This document shows, one piece after another, positions 5,399 to 13,605 of a stretch of 13,609 nucleotides of DNA; positions within the stretch are counted from its first letter, which is position 1; every line of letters begins with the position of its first letter. The notes beneath the pieces were generated by a model. The model saw only the letters and a program-made list of their open reading frames with translations, was not told where the DNA came from and did not search any database. The stretch comes from CAYUFB01 sp964444125 (GTDB lineage: Bacteria; Patescibacteriota; Dojkabacteria; B142; JAFGMG01), in NCBI GenBank assembly GCA_964444125.1, contig CAYUFB010000027.1, positions 1 to 13,609 on the forward strand. The letters are read 5' to 3'. The position numbers and the translations under genes are program-made.

Positions 5399-5422
5399 AA
5401 ACAATGTATTCCAATACAAATT
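5399..5422 (-). repeat. 24-base repeated palindromic element, copy 2
   Basis: Matches the copy at 2007-2030 at 21 of 24 bases; the three differences lie at the outer flank and in the loop. The core TGTAT-N4-ATACA is an inverted repeat. Two bases of the receiver gene's TAA stop fall within it, and it lies 54 bases before the ATG at 5344. Position after a stop and before a start is the same for both copies. Confidence 0.6.
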
Positions 5423-6071
5423 AGTTAAGAATTCTTATAATTTGTTGATATTGTTTCTTGCAGTCCTTACAGATTAGAAGCCAGCAATCTCTTCCACATA
5501 AAGCTTTCCAAGTATAATCCGGCGAGACAAAACGTATCCACTCGAAATTTTTCCCTTTACACTCTGAACAGCTAGTTGGATGATGATACTGAAGTAGCGA
5601 AGGTTTTTTGACTTCTTTCTGTAACTTGGAATTTTTCATGGAGGCTATTACATCGTCCTCTGGATATGGTTGTTCCATCTCGTGAATATGATTTTTCAAG
5701 AACAGATCAATATCTTCCTCTACATCCTTAATTTGCCTTTCATAACGGTCTATAAGATCAACTTGCCTTTTTACAACTTCTTCGTGAAACTTATCACCTC
5801 CCAGCCCAGTTAATATTGCAATTTTAGGCTTTGCATATTTTTTAGGATTTTTTTGAACTTCATCAATCAATTCAAGTCCAGTTGTTCCTCCCGGCATTAC
5901 AATCGTGGTGATCAAAAAGTCATACTTTTCTTTTTCAAGAAGTAAAAGTGCTTTATCAGCTTGATTTACAGTCACAACATCGAGCCAAGTATGGCGATAC
6001 ATGATTTTGTTGTAAATTTCATTCTGAAATTCAAAATCAACACATAATAACTTTCTCTTTTCTTCAGTCAT
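5421..6071 (-). CDS. Degenerate receiver domain fused to a zinc-ribbon-like tail
   Basis: A 216-residue soluble protein. Residues 7-125 follow a CheY-like receiver: first strand KLLCVDFE with one of the acidic pair changed to Phe13, the fourth-strand LTG (87-89), and DFLITTIVMPGGTTGLELI. Here the phospho-accepting Asp of the usual 'LLDIxMP' is Thr56, so normal aspartate phosphorylation is not expected. A conserved Lys is not obvious. Residues 168-204 contain Cys168, Cys171, Cys192, Cys196, Cys201 and Cys204, arranged CxxC, CxxxC, CxxC, which suggests a zinc-binding ribbon for nucleic acid or protein contact. It starts two bases after the PHP-ATPase stop and is the last gene of the restriction operon. 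I infer a phosphorylation-independent sensor or adaptor for the ATPase. No known family is identified. Confidence 0.7.
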   Translation of the reverse strand: MTEEKRKLLCVDFEFQNEIYNKIMYRHTWLDVVTVNQADKALLLLEKEKYDFLITTIVMPGGTTGLELIDEVQKNPKKYAKPKIAILTGLGGDKFHEEVVKRQVDLIDRYERQIKDVEEDIDLFLKNHIHEMEQPYPEDDVIASMKNSKLQKEVKKPSLLQYHHPTSCSECKGKNFEWIRFVSPDYTWKALCGRDCWLLICKDCKKQYQQIIRILN

Positions 6072-6073
6072 TT

Positions 6074-9067
6074 CTATTTATATTCTTGAGCAATTTTTGG
6101 TGAAAGTAAGTATTTATCACTTCTTTTTTTCATTGGTACTCTACCACCCTCCAAAATGTTACATACTACTTCTAATATACCATCTGGTAAATCTTCTACT
6201 GGCGTTGCTCCATCCTCTTCAGCATGAGATTCAAGAGAACCTGTGATATATTCAATTCTTGGTGTTTGTTCACCATCAAAACTTGCAATGATAACTTGTT
6301 CAGAATCGGTATTCACCACCAAATTTGGATTATGACTCACAATGATTATTTGTCTACTAAGCTTTCTTTTCTTAAAATATTCAATTATATCATTGTATAT
6401 AGATAAACTATCCAAGTTGTCTTCTGGTTGGTCTATAATTAATGGTCTATGATCACGTTTATCTATAGCTAAAAATAATAGCAATAGGGCAATACCCTTC
6501 TGCCCAGGAGATAATGATTCGAGAGGTGTTTTGCCAAATGCAATGGTTGATGTCACATCATAGTATTCCAGACTAAATAACCAATTATAGAAATCTTCAG
6601 TTGTGTATGAATTTCGAATTTGTTCCTTTATTGAAACGTTAGAGGGTTTTCCTTGGAAAGATTTATAAAGGGAGTTCATACTATTTTTTATAATATCACC
6701 ATCGTTTAATCCATCCTTAATCTCGTTCCAAAAAGATTCGAGCCTTTCGTAGAGAGCTGATTCTTCCCGGTAATTCCCCTTCCTCCCACGATCAATAATG
6801 TCTAACCCATTATTACTCATTTGTTTGGTATCAAAATTTACTTTGGAAATAAATTGTAACATTTGATCTGCTTCATTGCCTTCGTCCAAAGTGTCTTGTA
6901 ATGGTTTATATATTTTCTGCAATGCCTTTTGTTTGTTGTTTACTAAAGTAATCCCTTCTCCAAAGACTTCAAGCCTCTTCTGGTGTAACGACTTAATTTC
7001 GGGAATTATTATGCTTTTTATTTTTTCGATTTCATCAGTAAGTGTTTCTATTCGTTCTGATAAATCTAAAATTTCTTTTTTGTGTTTTTGGAATCTAATG
7101 ATCTGTGTCTGATATTGTTTAGTTTGACTCTCAATAGAATTTATATTAGTTTTTACATCTTTAAAATTTTTAATTCCCTTCTCTAAATGAATTTCAGATC
7201 CATCTAGAATGTCGTTTAGTAATTTGGTCGCATCGCCTGTTTTGAGTTGTTCGATTTCATTTTTAACCGACGTTTTATTTGATTGAAATACTCTAATAAA
7301 ATCTTCCGTCTGAACTTTTATGCTTAGATTCTCCACCTCCGACGTGTCAACCAATAGTTCCTTAAGTGTATTTTTAAGATCGGTTTCAAGATTAGATATA
7401 TCTGACTTAATTAATTTAATTCTCATTAGACTTTCATCTATTTTTTTTAAGTTGCGGTTTTTCGCTGCAATATATTTTTCAATTTTTCTCTCAATCCCTC
7501 TTAGATTAGATAATTTATTTTGTTTATCTTCATCTTCCTTGGGCAATTTAATAGCTTTTTCCTTCAATTTTTTCAAATTTGTATCACACTCTTTTTTCAA
7601 ATTTATCTTTTCGTCAAGTCTACTGCTTTTTTCTTCTAAGTCGTAAATTCTAGAATTCAAATTATTTAAGACCTCAGTCTTTTTATTAATTTGTGTTTCA
7701 AATTCCTGAAGTTTGATCCCTTTAAGTTCTGTAAAGTTAGAGCTCTCGTAACGATCTGACGTATCCAATGAGTCATATATTACCGATTCTATTTGTGTAA
7801 TTAGCTTTTTGTTGCCAGCAGGAGAACATAATTCTTCTACTGCGCTTTGAGGTAAAAATTGAATTAACTCTTCTTCATTTTCTAACATTTTTTCAAGACC
7901 GCCAATAGTTTTCGTACCGTCTTTCCAGGTGATAGTAACTTCGACTGTAGAAATGGAGTCTTTATATTTAAGTGCTTTTGTAATGAAAGACTCTGTATTG
8001 TTGTCTCTCAATCCAACTCCTAAAGCTATCATTTCGGCTAGAGCAGATTTACCCGATCCTCTGCCTCCTATTATAGTTACAAGACTATCATTCAAAAGTA
8101 TTTCTTGGTCTTCTTTAAACCAACCGTTTGACTTTCCAATTTTTATTGAATCAATCACCTGAAAATCATTTTTATAGTAGGGCTTGTCTTCTCCCAAATA
8201 TACTCTCTCATTCTCATTTATTATTTGCTTTAAACCCGAGAAACTTGGATCTGCCTTTACCCATAATTTTGATCCTTGTAAATCTTCTTCTTTATGTGCA
8301 TCTGAGGAGTGTAGAATAAGTTTTTCAAAACCATTTTCGATTAACTTTTCCTTATGTCCAGATATTTCATCAAGGCTCTTATTATTAGTTAAAAGGAAGT
8401 GTGCTTTGTTGATAATGTGTCTTTTTTCAGCGGCCGACTGGTCCCATCGGAATTGATCCCACTCAGAGTATCCCAGCCCAATTAGATATTTGTCTTTAAA
8501 ACAATTTTTTTCAAGAAGTAGAAGAATATCATTTAGGTCATAAGTAATATTTTCAAAGCCTATTTCGAGATCCGTTTTAGAGTGAATAGAATTTTCCTCA
8601 GGAGCTTTATTTTTTATTGATTTTCCTAGTTCATTAAGAGATTTAATAGTTGGAGTTTGATTCCATTCCTCTCCAGTATCAATAAGATAAGCTTTGGAAA
8701 GGCAGCTTAATAACTGTTCTTTGATATCTTGAGTTTGAACCCTTTCAGGGTCAAATAGTATATGTAGATTCAGTCGTTTTTTCCCATTGGCAAATTTATT
8801 TAGTCGAAATTCTATGTTTGGGATAATAAGATCTAAATTTGTCAATTTATCCTTATATGTCAATACTTTTTCATATCCGTCAATAAATAGATAATCGGTA
8901 ATCCCAACAACTTTGATCTCATCTGGAAGTTTTGACAACTTATCAACAAAAGAATCCCAGTTTTCCTCAGTATCTCCTCCATAAAACTGAACTATAGACT
9001 TGGGTGTATGGATATGTAAATCCCATCTTCTCCACTCTGAACCTCGTTTATACTTATCACTCTTCAT
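6074..9067 (-). CDS. PHP-domain SMC/ABC-like ATPase (TrlF-like)
   Basis: The ATG at 9067 gives 997 residues. A TTG at 9112 would overlap res by 31 bases and is less likely. Residues 12-270 form a PHP metallo-phosphoesterase domain: HIH (18-20), TDY near 57, an EFR strand near 86, and HSSDAH (253-258), the expected metal ligands. Residues 334-341, GGRGSGKS, are Walker A. A long Lys/Glu-rich coiled coil spans about 450-720. SPGQKG (853-858) is the ABC signature, LIIDQPED (876-883) is Walker B, and SHN (from 911) is the switch His. This is the order of PHP-SMC proteins often annotated as TrlF-type and found in defence loci. Function is inferred: nucleic acid sensing by the ATPase, hydrolysis by PHP. 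It starts 14 bases after res and ends two bases before the receiver gene. Confidence 0.9.
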   Translation of the reverse strand: MKSDKYKRGSEWRRWDLHIHTPKSIVQFYGGDTEENWDSFVDKLSKLPDEIKVVGITDYLFIDGYEKVLTYKDKLTNLDLIIPNIEFRLNKFANGKKRLNLHILFDPERVQTQDIKEQLLSCLSKAYLIDTGEEWNQTPTIKSLNELGKSIKNKAPEENSIHSKTDLEIGFENITYDLNDILLLLEKNCFKDKYLIGLGYSEWDQFRWDQSAAEKRHIINKAHFLLTNNKSLDEISGHKEKLIENGFEKLILHSSDAHKEEDLQGSKLWVKADPSFSGLKQIINENERVYLGEDKPYYKNDFQVIDSIKIGKSNGWFKEDQEILLNDSLVTIIGGRGSGKSALAEMIALGVGLRDNNTESFITKALKYKDSISTVEVTITWKDGTKTIGGLEKMLENEEELIQFLPQSAVEELCSPAGNKKLITQIESVIYDSLDTSDRYESSNFTELKGIKLQEFETQINKKTEVLNNLNSRIYDLEEKSSRLDEKINLKKECDTNLKKLKEKAIKLPKEDEDKQNKLSNLRGIERKIEKYIAAKNRNLKKIDESLMRIKLIKSDISNLETDLKNTLKELLVDTSEVENLSIKVQTEDFIRVFQSNKTSVKNEIEQLKTGDATKLLNDILDGSEIHLEKGIKNFKDVKTNINSIESQTKQYQTQIIRFQKHKKEILDLSERIETLTDEIEKIKSIIIPEIKSLHQKRLEVFGEGITLVNNKQKALQKIYKPLQDTLDEGNEADQMLQFISKVNFDTKQMSNNGLDIIDRGRKGNYREESALYERLESFWNEIKDGLNDGDIIKNSMNSLYKSFQGKPSNVSIKEQIRNSYTTEDFYNWLFSLEYYDVTSTIAFGKTPLESLSPGQKGIALLLLFLAIDKRDHRPLIIDQPEDNLDSLSIYNDIIEYFKKRKLSRQIIIVSHNPNLVVNTDSEQVIIASFDGEQTPRIEYITGSLESHAEEDGATPVEDLPDGILEVVCNILEGGRVPMKKRSDKYLLSPKIAQEYK

Positions 9068-9081
9068 CCTATGCTTCTGAA

Positions 9082-11355
9082 TTAAATAAAGATATCTTCC
9101 AGCATCTCCCAACTTACTAAATTCCCAATCTTATACTTATAATCTTCGTTGTTATTGTAATACCAGGTACCATTTTCATAGATTGTGATTCCTCCTACAA
9201 AACTTTTACCTAAATTTTTTATTTTCTTAGCGAGAGCTTTGGCTCTTCCCTCAGTATCGGTGGCTGTTCTGCCAGCCTTCGTATCAAAAATTCCAATTTT
9301 TCCATCTTTGAATTTGACAATCCAATCAGGATAGAATAGGGCATCTTCCTGTTTGGCTGTATTGAAATACTTGATTGCAAAAAAGTCCTTGCCACTATCA
9401 CCATTTTTAAACCACCATTCAATAGAGTCCTTTTTGCCATCAATATATTTCATAAATTTTAATTCATTTTCTCGACCATCGAAATCTTTTCTTATGTAGA
9501 ATTTTTCAAGAACGCATAGCTTCTGATCAATTTTCTCATAATCTTCCGTATAGGCGTATTCATCTTTGATAGTGAATATTGGGGTTTCTTCTTTTTCAGT
9601 CTTTTCCTGCTTCTCTGCAAGTAACTTCTGTAGTATCGGTCGATAATTTTTTAACGCTTGTGTGATTGCCTGCTTAAAAATACTGCTTTCTCCTTTAAGC
9701 ACATCAAATATGAAAACTTTGTAGTAATAGGAACTATCTTCGTTAAAGATACCTTTGAACCATACTCTGATTGCAGATTTAAGCGGACTCCATGAACGAG
9801 CAATATTAGTAATCTTTGCCTCTTTCTCAGTCTGTTCTTTTAAAATTTCAAAGCATAGATAATTAAAAGTTTTTTCAATATCTTGATGCGACATCTCTAA
9901 TTCAACGTCTTCTCCCTCTTTTGCAAAATTAAGACTTAATTGATCAAAATCTGAGAATTCTGCATTTACAACTATTTGATTAGTTATTACTGGATTCAAC
10001 TCAATACCTTTTGTTTCTAGCTTCTTTTTAGCTTTCCCTAAAATATCATTCCCAGTGATATCAAAATATTCATTCATCGACTTCAAAAAACTCATTTGAA
10101 ACTTAGCCGAATTACTTAAATCTCCATAATCTATTCTTGTAACGAAAGCAGATTCTATCTCTATGTTCGTAATATCACTTTTGCGTTTAGACAAAAAGAC
10201 CAGTGGCTTATTCAACAAAGATTGATCAGGCACACTAACCTCACTACGCTTATAATTTGTATATAAATAGCCTGTTCTAAGATCGGAGTGATTAACATAG
10301 TCTTCTGCATTTTCGGGATCTGGCATTCTAAGAATTCTACCAATAGTTTGAGTGTAAAATGTTGGGGAAGTGATTTCTCTAAACATAACCAAAATATGTG
10401 CTCGCGGACAATCCCAACCCGTCCCAGCTGCTTGCTTAAAAAGCATAAAGTCAATGTCGCTATCATTCTCTGTTACAAATTCCATATTTTTTTGATTTCC
10501 ATCGAACCACATAGCTATTTTATCTTCCTTGATTCCTCTTTTAGCTAGTAGCCCAAGAACAACTTGTTCTTTAGTTTTTTGTCCAATTTCAATAAGTTTT
10601 TTATCGTCATTCGGTAGTTGAATCAATATTAACGGATTGATCTCTTTATCTACTGACTTGAATTGTTTAAGTAAGTTTTTCCGTTTATCTATTGCTAGAT
10701 CAATAAGCACCTCGTCCAAATCCCTTCCCTGGAATTTTTCTAAATCTTCATCTGTCTGAACTACAATTTTATCCTTTATTAATCCTTCCTCCACTACTTT
10801 ATCTCTGGGGACTTCTACATATCCAGCCTCATTGTTTTTTACTTGAGAAATAGTTGGTTCTTCTTCTGGTGTAGCAGAAACTTTTACTATCACTTTTGGG
10901 TCTATGTAATCAATGATCTCTTGAGCAAGTTTTGTCCTACTATTTTTATGTGATTCGTCAACTATTAAGATGATTTCTCTACTAGCCTTATTTGTGGCGT
11001 CTATCATGTCTTCAAAGTATTTCCCCCTCTCCTTTTGCATTAGCTCATCTTCTGGTCTTCTTAAAACTCTATTTTCAGCACTTTTTGATACAATTTTCTG
11101 CCAATTGATAAAAAGAATATCGTTCTTTAATAAAATCCCTCGCGAATCAATATCTTGTACTGTAATCAATTCGTTTTCCAGTGTATTCTCAAAATACTTA
11201 TAAAATTTATCCTTACTTTGCATGGCAAGCTCATCACTGAAAGTGATCCATACGAAAGCTTTGTCAGTATCCCAATTAGGCAAATGATTTAAACCCCTCA
11301 TGAAATGCGCCATCATAAAAGTTTTTCCACTTCCAGTAGGAGATTTAAATATCAA
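9082..11355 (-). CDS. res: Type III restriction enzyme Res subunit (5' end cut off by an in-frame stop)
   Basis: This is the helicase-nuclease partner of Mod. The intact part runs 757 residues from a TTG at 11355. It carries Walker A (SPTGSGKT, 5-12), DESH (133-136), SATP (160-163), GTGWDCPRA (311-319) and QTIGRILRM (336-344), the SF2 motifs of type III Res. At the C-terminus PD (676-677) followed by DTK (691-693) forms the PD-(D/E)xK nuclease site. In the family, Res uses ATP to signal along DNA between two inversely oriented sites and then cleaves. The frame continues upstream to a proper start at 11454 but is broken by TAG at 11380-11382, so this product would lack about 33 N-terminal residues including the Gln of the Q motif. 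Restart at the TTG is possible but unproven; otherwise the gene is a recent pseudogene. Confidence 0.85.
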   Translation of the reverse strand: MIFKSPTGSGKTFMMAHFMRGLNHLPNWDTDKAFVWITFSDELAMQSKDKFYKYFENTLENELITVQDIDSRGILLKNDILFINWQKIVSKSAENRVLRRPEDELMQKERGKYFEDMIDATNKASREIILIVDESHKNSRTKLAQEIIDYIDPKVIVKVSATPEEEPTISQVKNNEAGYVEVPRDKVVEEGLIKDKIVVQTDEDLEKFQGRDLDEVLIDLAIDKRKNLLKQFKSVDKEINPLILIQLPNDDKKLIEIGQKTKEQVVLGLLAKRGIKEDKIAMWFDGNQKNMEFVTENDSDIDFMLFKQAAGTGWDCPRAHILVMFREITSPTFYTQTIGRILRMPDPENAEDYVNHSDLRTGYLYTNYKRSEVSVPDQSLLNKPLVFLSKRKSDITNIEIESAFVTRIDYGDLSNSAKFQMSFLKSMNEYFDITGNDILGKAKKKLETKGIELNPVITNQIVVNAEFSDFDQLSLNFAKEGEDVELEMSHQDIEKTFNYLCFEILKEQTEKEAKITNIARSWSPLKSAIRVWFKGIFNEDSSYYYKVFIFDVLKGESSIFKQAITQALKNYRPILQKLLAEKQEKTEKEETPIFTIKDEYAYTEDYEKIDQKLCVLEKFYIRKDFDGRENELKFMKYIDGKKDSIEWWFKNGDSGKDFFAIKYFNTAKQEDALFYPDWIVKFKDGKIGIFDTKAGRTATDTEGRAKALAKKIKNLGKSFVGGITIYENGTWYYNNNEDYKYKIGNLVSWEMLEDIFI

Positions 11356-11379
11356 AGGGATTTGTCTTTTAGGAGTTTG

Positions 11380-11454
11380 CTATAGAGACGTCAAGGTAGA
11401 AAGAAGTTCTTCTACTGCTGTTTTTTGAAATTCTAGTAAATTAAATTGTGCCAT
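11380..11454 (-). pseudogene. res: Res N-terminal fragment ending at an in-frame TAG
   Basis: From the ATG at 11454, one base past the Mod stop, the frame reads MAQFNLLEFQKTAVEELL and on to SL before TAG. After the stop the same frame goes on as QTPKRQIPLIFK and into the Walker A motif, with no frame change. The start site, the EFQ of the Q motif and the exact continuation show that this is the natural N-terminus of Res. A single base change, for example TGG (Trp, which would suit this position in the family) to TAG, explains it. Confidence 0.85.
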
Positions 11455-11455
11455 A

Positions 11456-13228
11456 TTATTTTGTATTCAAATTGTAAATTTGTTTATAAATTTCCAGTAT
11501 AGGAGCTGGTATTGTTTTTATTTTTGCGTCTTTCAGATCATCAAAATCATCCGGGAATTCATTCTCACCCCAACTAAACACATAAATTGAAACGGGTTTA
11601 TCAAGACCCCTAACTATTTTCTTAAATTCTTCGAGCTTAGTTAATTCTTCTCGAAAATATATGGCAGTATATCTATCTGGGCTTTCGTAAATTTGCATCC
11701 AATCATCTTTTCTAATTTGATCTAAAGTGTTTTCTGATAACGCAAGTAATTCTCCTGCATTGTGGGCTAATTCAACTTTATCTTCATCCTTTATTTTTAA
11801 TATACTTCTTTTGCCAATAAATGAAGTCGAATAAAATCTTACTGAATTGTTATTAATCACATTCTGAATTCGGGGATAACAAATATCTTTCATTATTCCT
11901 CCTTCATTATTTGTAATCAAAATGAACCTTCTAGAACCCTTATCATTATCATTTAGATCAATTACAGCATGTCCAGTTGAACCAGACCCTGCAAAAAAAT
12001 CTAATATTGTTGCTTGTTTATTAGGATGATAATTAATAATCTCTTTGAGCATCTTAATAGGCTTTTTCCCACTATTAAATGCAACACCTCCTTCATGTCT
12101 AATATTTCCAAAATCGGCGCTAAAATCGTAGAAATTAGATATTGGGCGATATTTTACTGAGGCTCCATCTGCTTCCAACTCAGACAAACGCTCTAAAGGA
12201 ATCCCGGAATAATACTTTCCTCTAATTGCATTAGCTTTACGTGGACCAGAAACATACCTATATCCTAAGCCATCTTCCCCCATATTATCGATTTTGTATA
12301 AGACGTTCAATCCATCCTCATTTTTTCTCTTTATTAAATATTTAGCGAGAAACTCAGCAGCTGTGCCACTTTGTCTTACAAGACTTCCGGATGCCCATGT
12401 CTCTTTCAATAATCCGACTTTACCCTCAGGCTCTGCAACTATTTCCCACTCACCATCTTTGAAGATAGTTACTTTTCTCCCCGCAATTTGTATCTCATGA
12501 CCTTTGCTAAGTTCGTTAATTCGATACTTGAATTTTTCAAGGTTATAATCCTCAGAAGGTTTATTAGCTTTAAAGGCAGATTTATCTCGAGCATATATTA
12601 GTAGGAATTCCATTACTGGTTGCCAGTCATTGTCTTCATTTAGGCTTTTATTATCGTATCTTACTTTAATATGGTGGGTTGAAAGTCTATTATTCTCACC
12701 AAAAATATCGTCACATATAAATTTCAGTTGTGCGAATTCATTATCATCTATGGAAACTGCTATCATCCCATCCTTTTTTAGTAATCCTTTTGCTAATTCA
12801 AGTCTTTTTGTCATAAATGACAGCCAGTAACTATGTCGTAATGGATGATCTTTTGGAACCTCCGTTCCATCGGGATACTTTTCTAACACTCGTTTATCTT
12901 TATAGCGAAATCCATCTGAACCAGTGTTATATGGCGGATCTATATAGATAATATCTATCTTCCCTTTATGAGTGTAATTCAAGCATGTAAGAGCATGGTA
13001 ATTATCTCCCTCAATTAGAATATTGGTTGGTTTTTCATCATCATTCTTGATCGCAAGTTCTGGAACCTCCTTGAGGATAGGTAACTTATTCTCTACATCA
13101 TCTTCGAAAGCTTCTGGGACATCTATCCAAACAAGTCCATATTTTTGTTTTTTGACTGACTTCTTAAGCCTTTCGATTTGCTTTTTCAACTTCAATATTT
13201 CATTTTGAGTCTCATCTTTACTTTTCAT
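11456..13228 (-). CDS. mod: Type III DNA adenine methyltransferase, Mod subunit
   Basis: A 590-residue enzyme that methylates adenine at N6 using SAM and supplies site recognition for the Mod-Res complex. Numbered from the ATG at 13228, residues 1-32 are a charged coiled coil; DPPYNTG (97-103) is the catalytic motif IV. A long central section, about 185-395, holds the target recognition region. FAGSGSTG (412-419) is the SAM-binding motif I. Motif IV before motif I is the beta-class order usual for type III Mod. The C-terminal section (about 440-590) is family-like, with no break. The ATG at 13228 overlaps the control-protein stop by 11 bases; an upstream ATG at 13249 is also possible. Res follows one base later. 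The recognition sequence cannot be read from the protein. Confidence 0.93.
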   Translation of the reverse strand: MKSKDETQNEILKLKKQIERLKKSVKKQKYGLVWIDVPEAFEDDVENKLPILKEVPELAIKNDDEKPTNILIEGDNYHALTCLNYTHKGKIDIIYIDPPYNTGSDGFRYKDKRVLEKYPDGTEVPKDHPLRHSYWLSFMTKRLELAKGLLKKDGMIAVSIDDNEFAQLKFICDDIFGENNRLSTHHIKVRYDNKSLNEDNDWQPVMEFLLIYARDKSAFKANKPSEDYNLEKFKYRINELSKGHEIQIAGRKVTIFKDGEWEIVAEPEGKVGLLKETWASGSLVRQSGTAAEFLAKYLIKRKNEDGLNVLYKIDNMGEDGLGYRYVSGPRKANAIRGKYYSGIPLERLSELEADGASVKYRPISNFYDFSADFGNIRHEGGVAFNSGKKPIKMLKEIINYHPNKQATILDFFAGSGSTGHAVIDLNDNDKGSRRFILITNNEGGIMKDICYPRIQNVINNNSVRFYSTSFIGKRSILKIKDEDKVELAHNAGELLALSENTLDQIRKDDWMQIYESPDRYTAIYFREELTKLEEFKKIVRGLDKPVSIYVFSWGENEFPDDFDDLKDAKIKTIPAPILEIYKQIYNLNTK

Positions 13229-13457
13229 TTTCAGAATTGGACTTATCATCTAAATTAATTTTTCCTAAGAGGATGTCAACAGAAATTTCTAGGGAATCTG
13301 CTAACTTTTTTATTGTTTTAACTGTAGGATTTTGAACACTACCTCTCTCTATTTTGATTAAAGAGGTGTATGAGACGCCAGACTTTAGAGCAAGTTCTTC
13401 TTGCGTAAGTCCCTTTCTTTTTCTCAAATCTTGAATTAAATTGCCAATGTGTTGCAT
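13218..13457 (-). CDS. Xre-family control protein at the head of the restriction operon
   Basis: A 79-residue protein with a Cro/C1 HTH across residues 4-60: IQDLRKRKGLTQEELALKSGVSYTSLIKIERG, then NPTVKTIKKLADSLEISVDILLG. The last 15 residues are polar and charged (LDDKSNSENEK). Small proteins like this, placed just before mod or res and overlapping it, often act as restriction-modification controllers that delay nuclease expression until methylation is complete. Here the 11-base overlap with mod supports one message. No clear C-box was found in the 150 bases upstream and the promoter is weak, so the regulatory role is inferred from family and position. Confidence 0.8.
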   Translation of the reverse strand: MQHIGNLIQDLRKRKGLTQEELALKSGVSYTSLIKIERGSVQNPTVKTIKKLADSLEISVDILLGKINLDDKSNSENEK

Positions 13458-13524
13458 ATTATTGACTTAAAGAATTCCTAGCAATAAAAGGTTAAATAAT
13501 ACTAACATGTCCATAAGAAAACTT

Positions 13525-13576
13525 AAAGCCAATTTTCTTTATTACTTTCTATTTCGGCTTTAGATAAAGAAAGTAA
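13525..13576. other. Interleaved inverted repeats, possible pseudoknot or regulatory site
   Basis: Four arms occur in the order A-B-A'-B': AAAGCC (13525-13530), TTACTTTC (13542-13549), GGCTTT (13556-13561) and GAAAGTAA (13569-13576). Both pairs are exact complements. In an RNA this order can form an H-type pseudoknot; in DNA either pair could be an operator. It lies 68-119 bases upstream of the control gene. Chance is possible. Confidence 0.3.
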
Positions 13577-13580
13577 GCAA

Positions 13581-13605
13581 AATGGCGGAGGTTTTCTCCG
13601 CCATT
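13581..13605 (-). terminator. GC-rich hairpin, likely terminator
   Basis: AATGGCGGAG and CTCCGCCATT are perfect complements with a five-base loop, a strong stem in this AT-rich DNA. On the minus strand the stem is followed by TTGCTTACTTTCTTT, a T-rich though interrupted run, so it probably ends transcription coming from beyond the right edge and insulates the restriction operon. On the plus strand the tail is cut by the window end. Confidence 0.6.

Noticed and set aside
5259..5477. Plus-strand ORF of 72 codons
   Set aside because: It lies across the ends of two minus-strand genes with better support, has no promoter-like start and encodes a composition typical of reverse-strand shadows.
7320..7646. 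Plus-strand ORF of 108 codons rich in Ser, Phe and Leu
   Set aside because: It is the reverse strand of the Lys/Glu-rich coiled coil of the PHP-ATPase, which gives Phe/Leu/Ser-rich shadows.
9068..9112. Longer PHP-ATPase starting at TTG 9112
   Set aside because: The extra 15 residues are encoded within the end of res and add nothing to the PHP domain; the ATG at 9067 is 14 bases after the res stop.
9219..9443. Second minus-strand frame inside res, 74 codons
   Set aside because: It is fully inside the nuclease domain of res in another frame and shows no protein-like pattern.
10212..10466. Minus-strand frame of 84 codons inside res
   Set aside because: It overlaps the conserved helicase motifs V and VI of res in another frame; res is clearly the real gene.
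11380..11382. TAG reassigned to an amino acid in this organism
   Set aside because: TAG ends the genes stopping at 1687, 2066, 5075 and 6074 at natural positions, so a nonsense change or read error is simpler.
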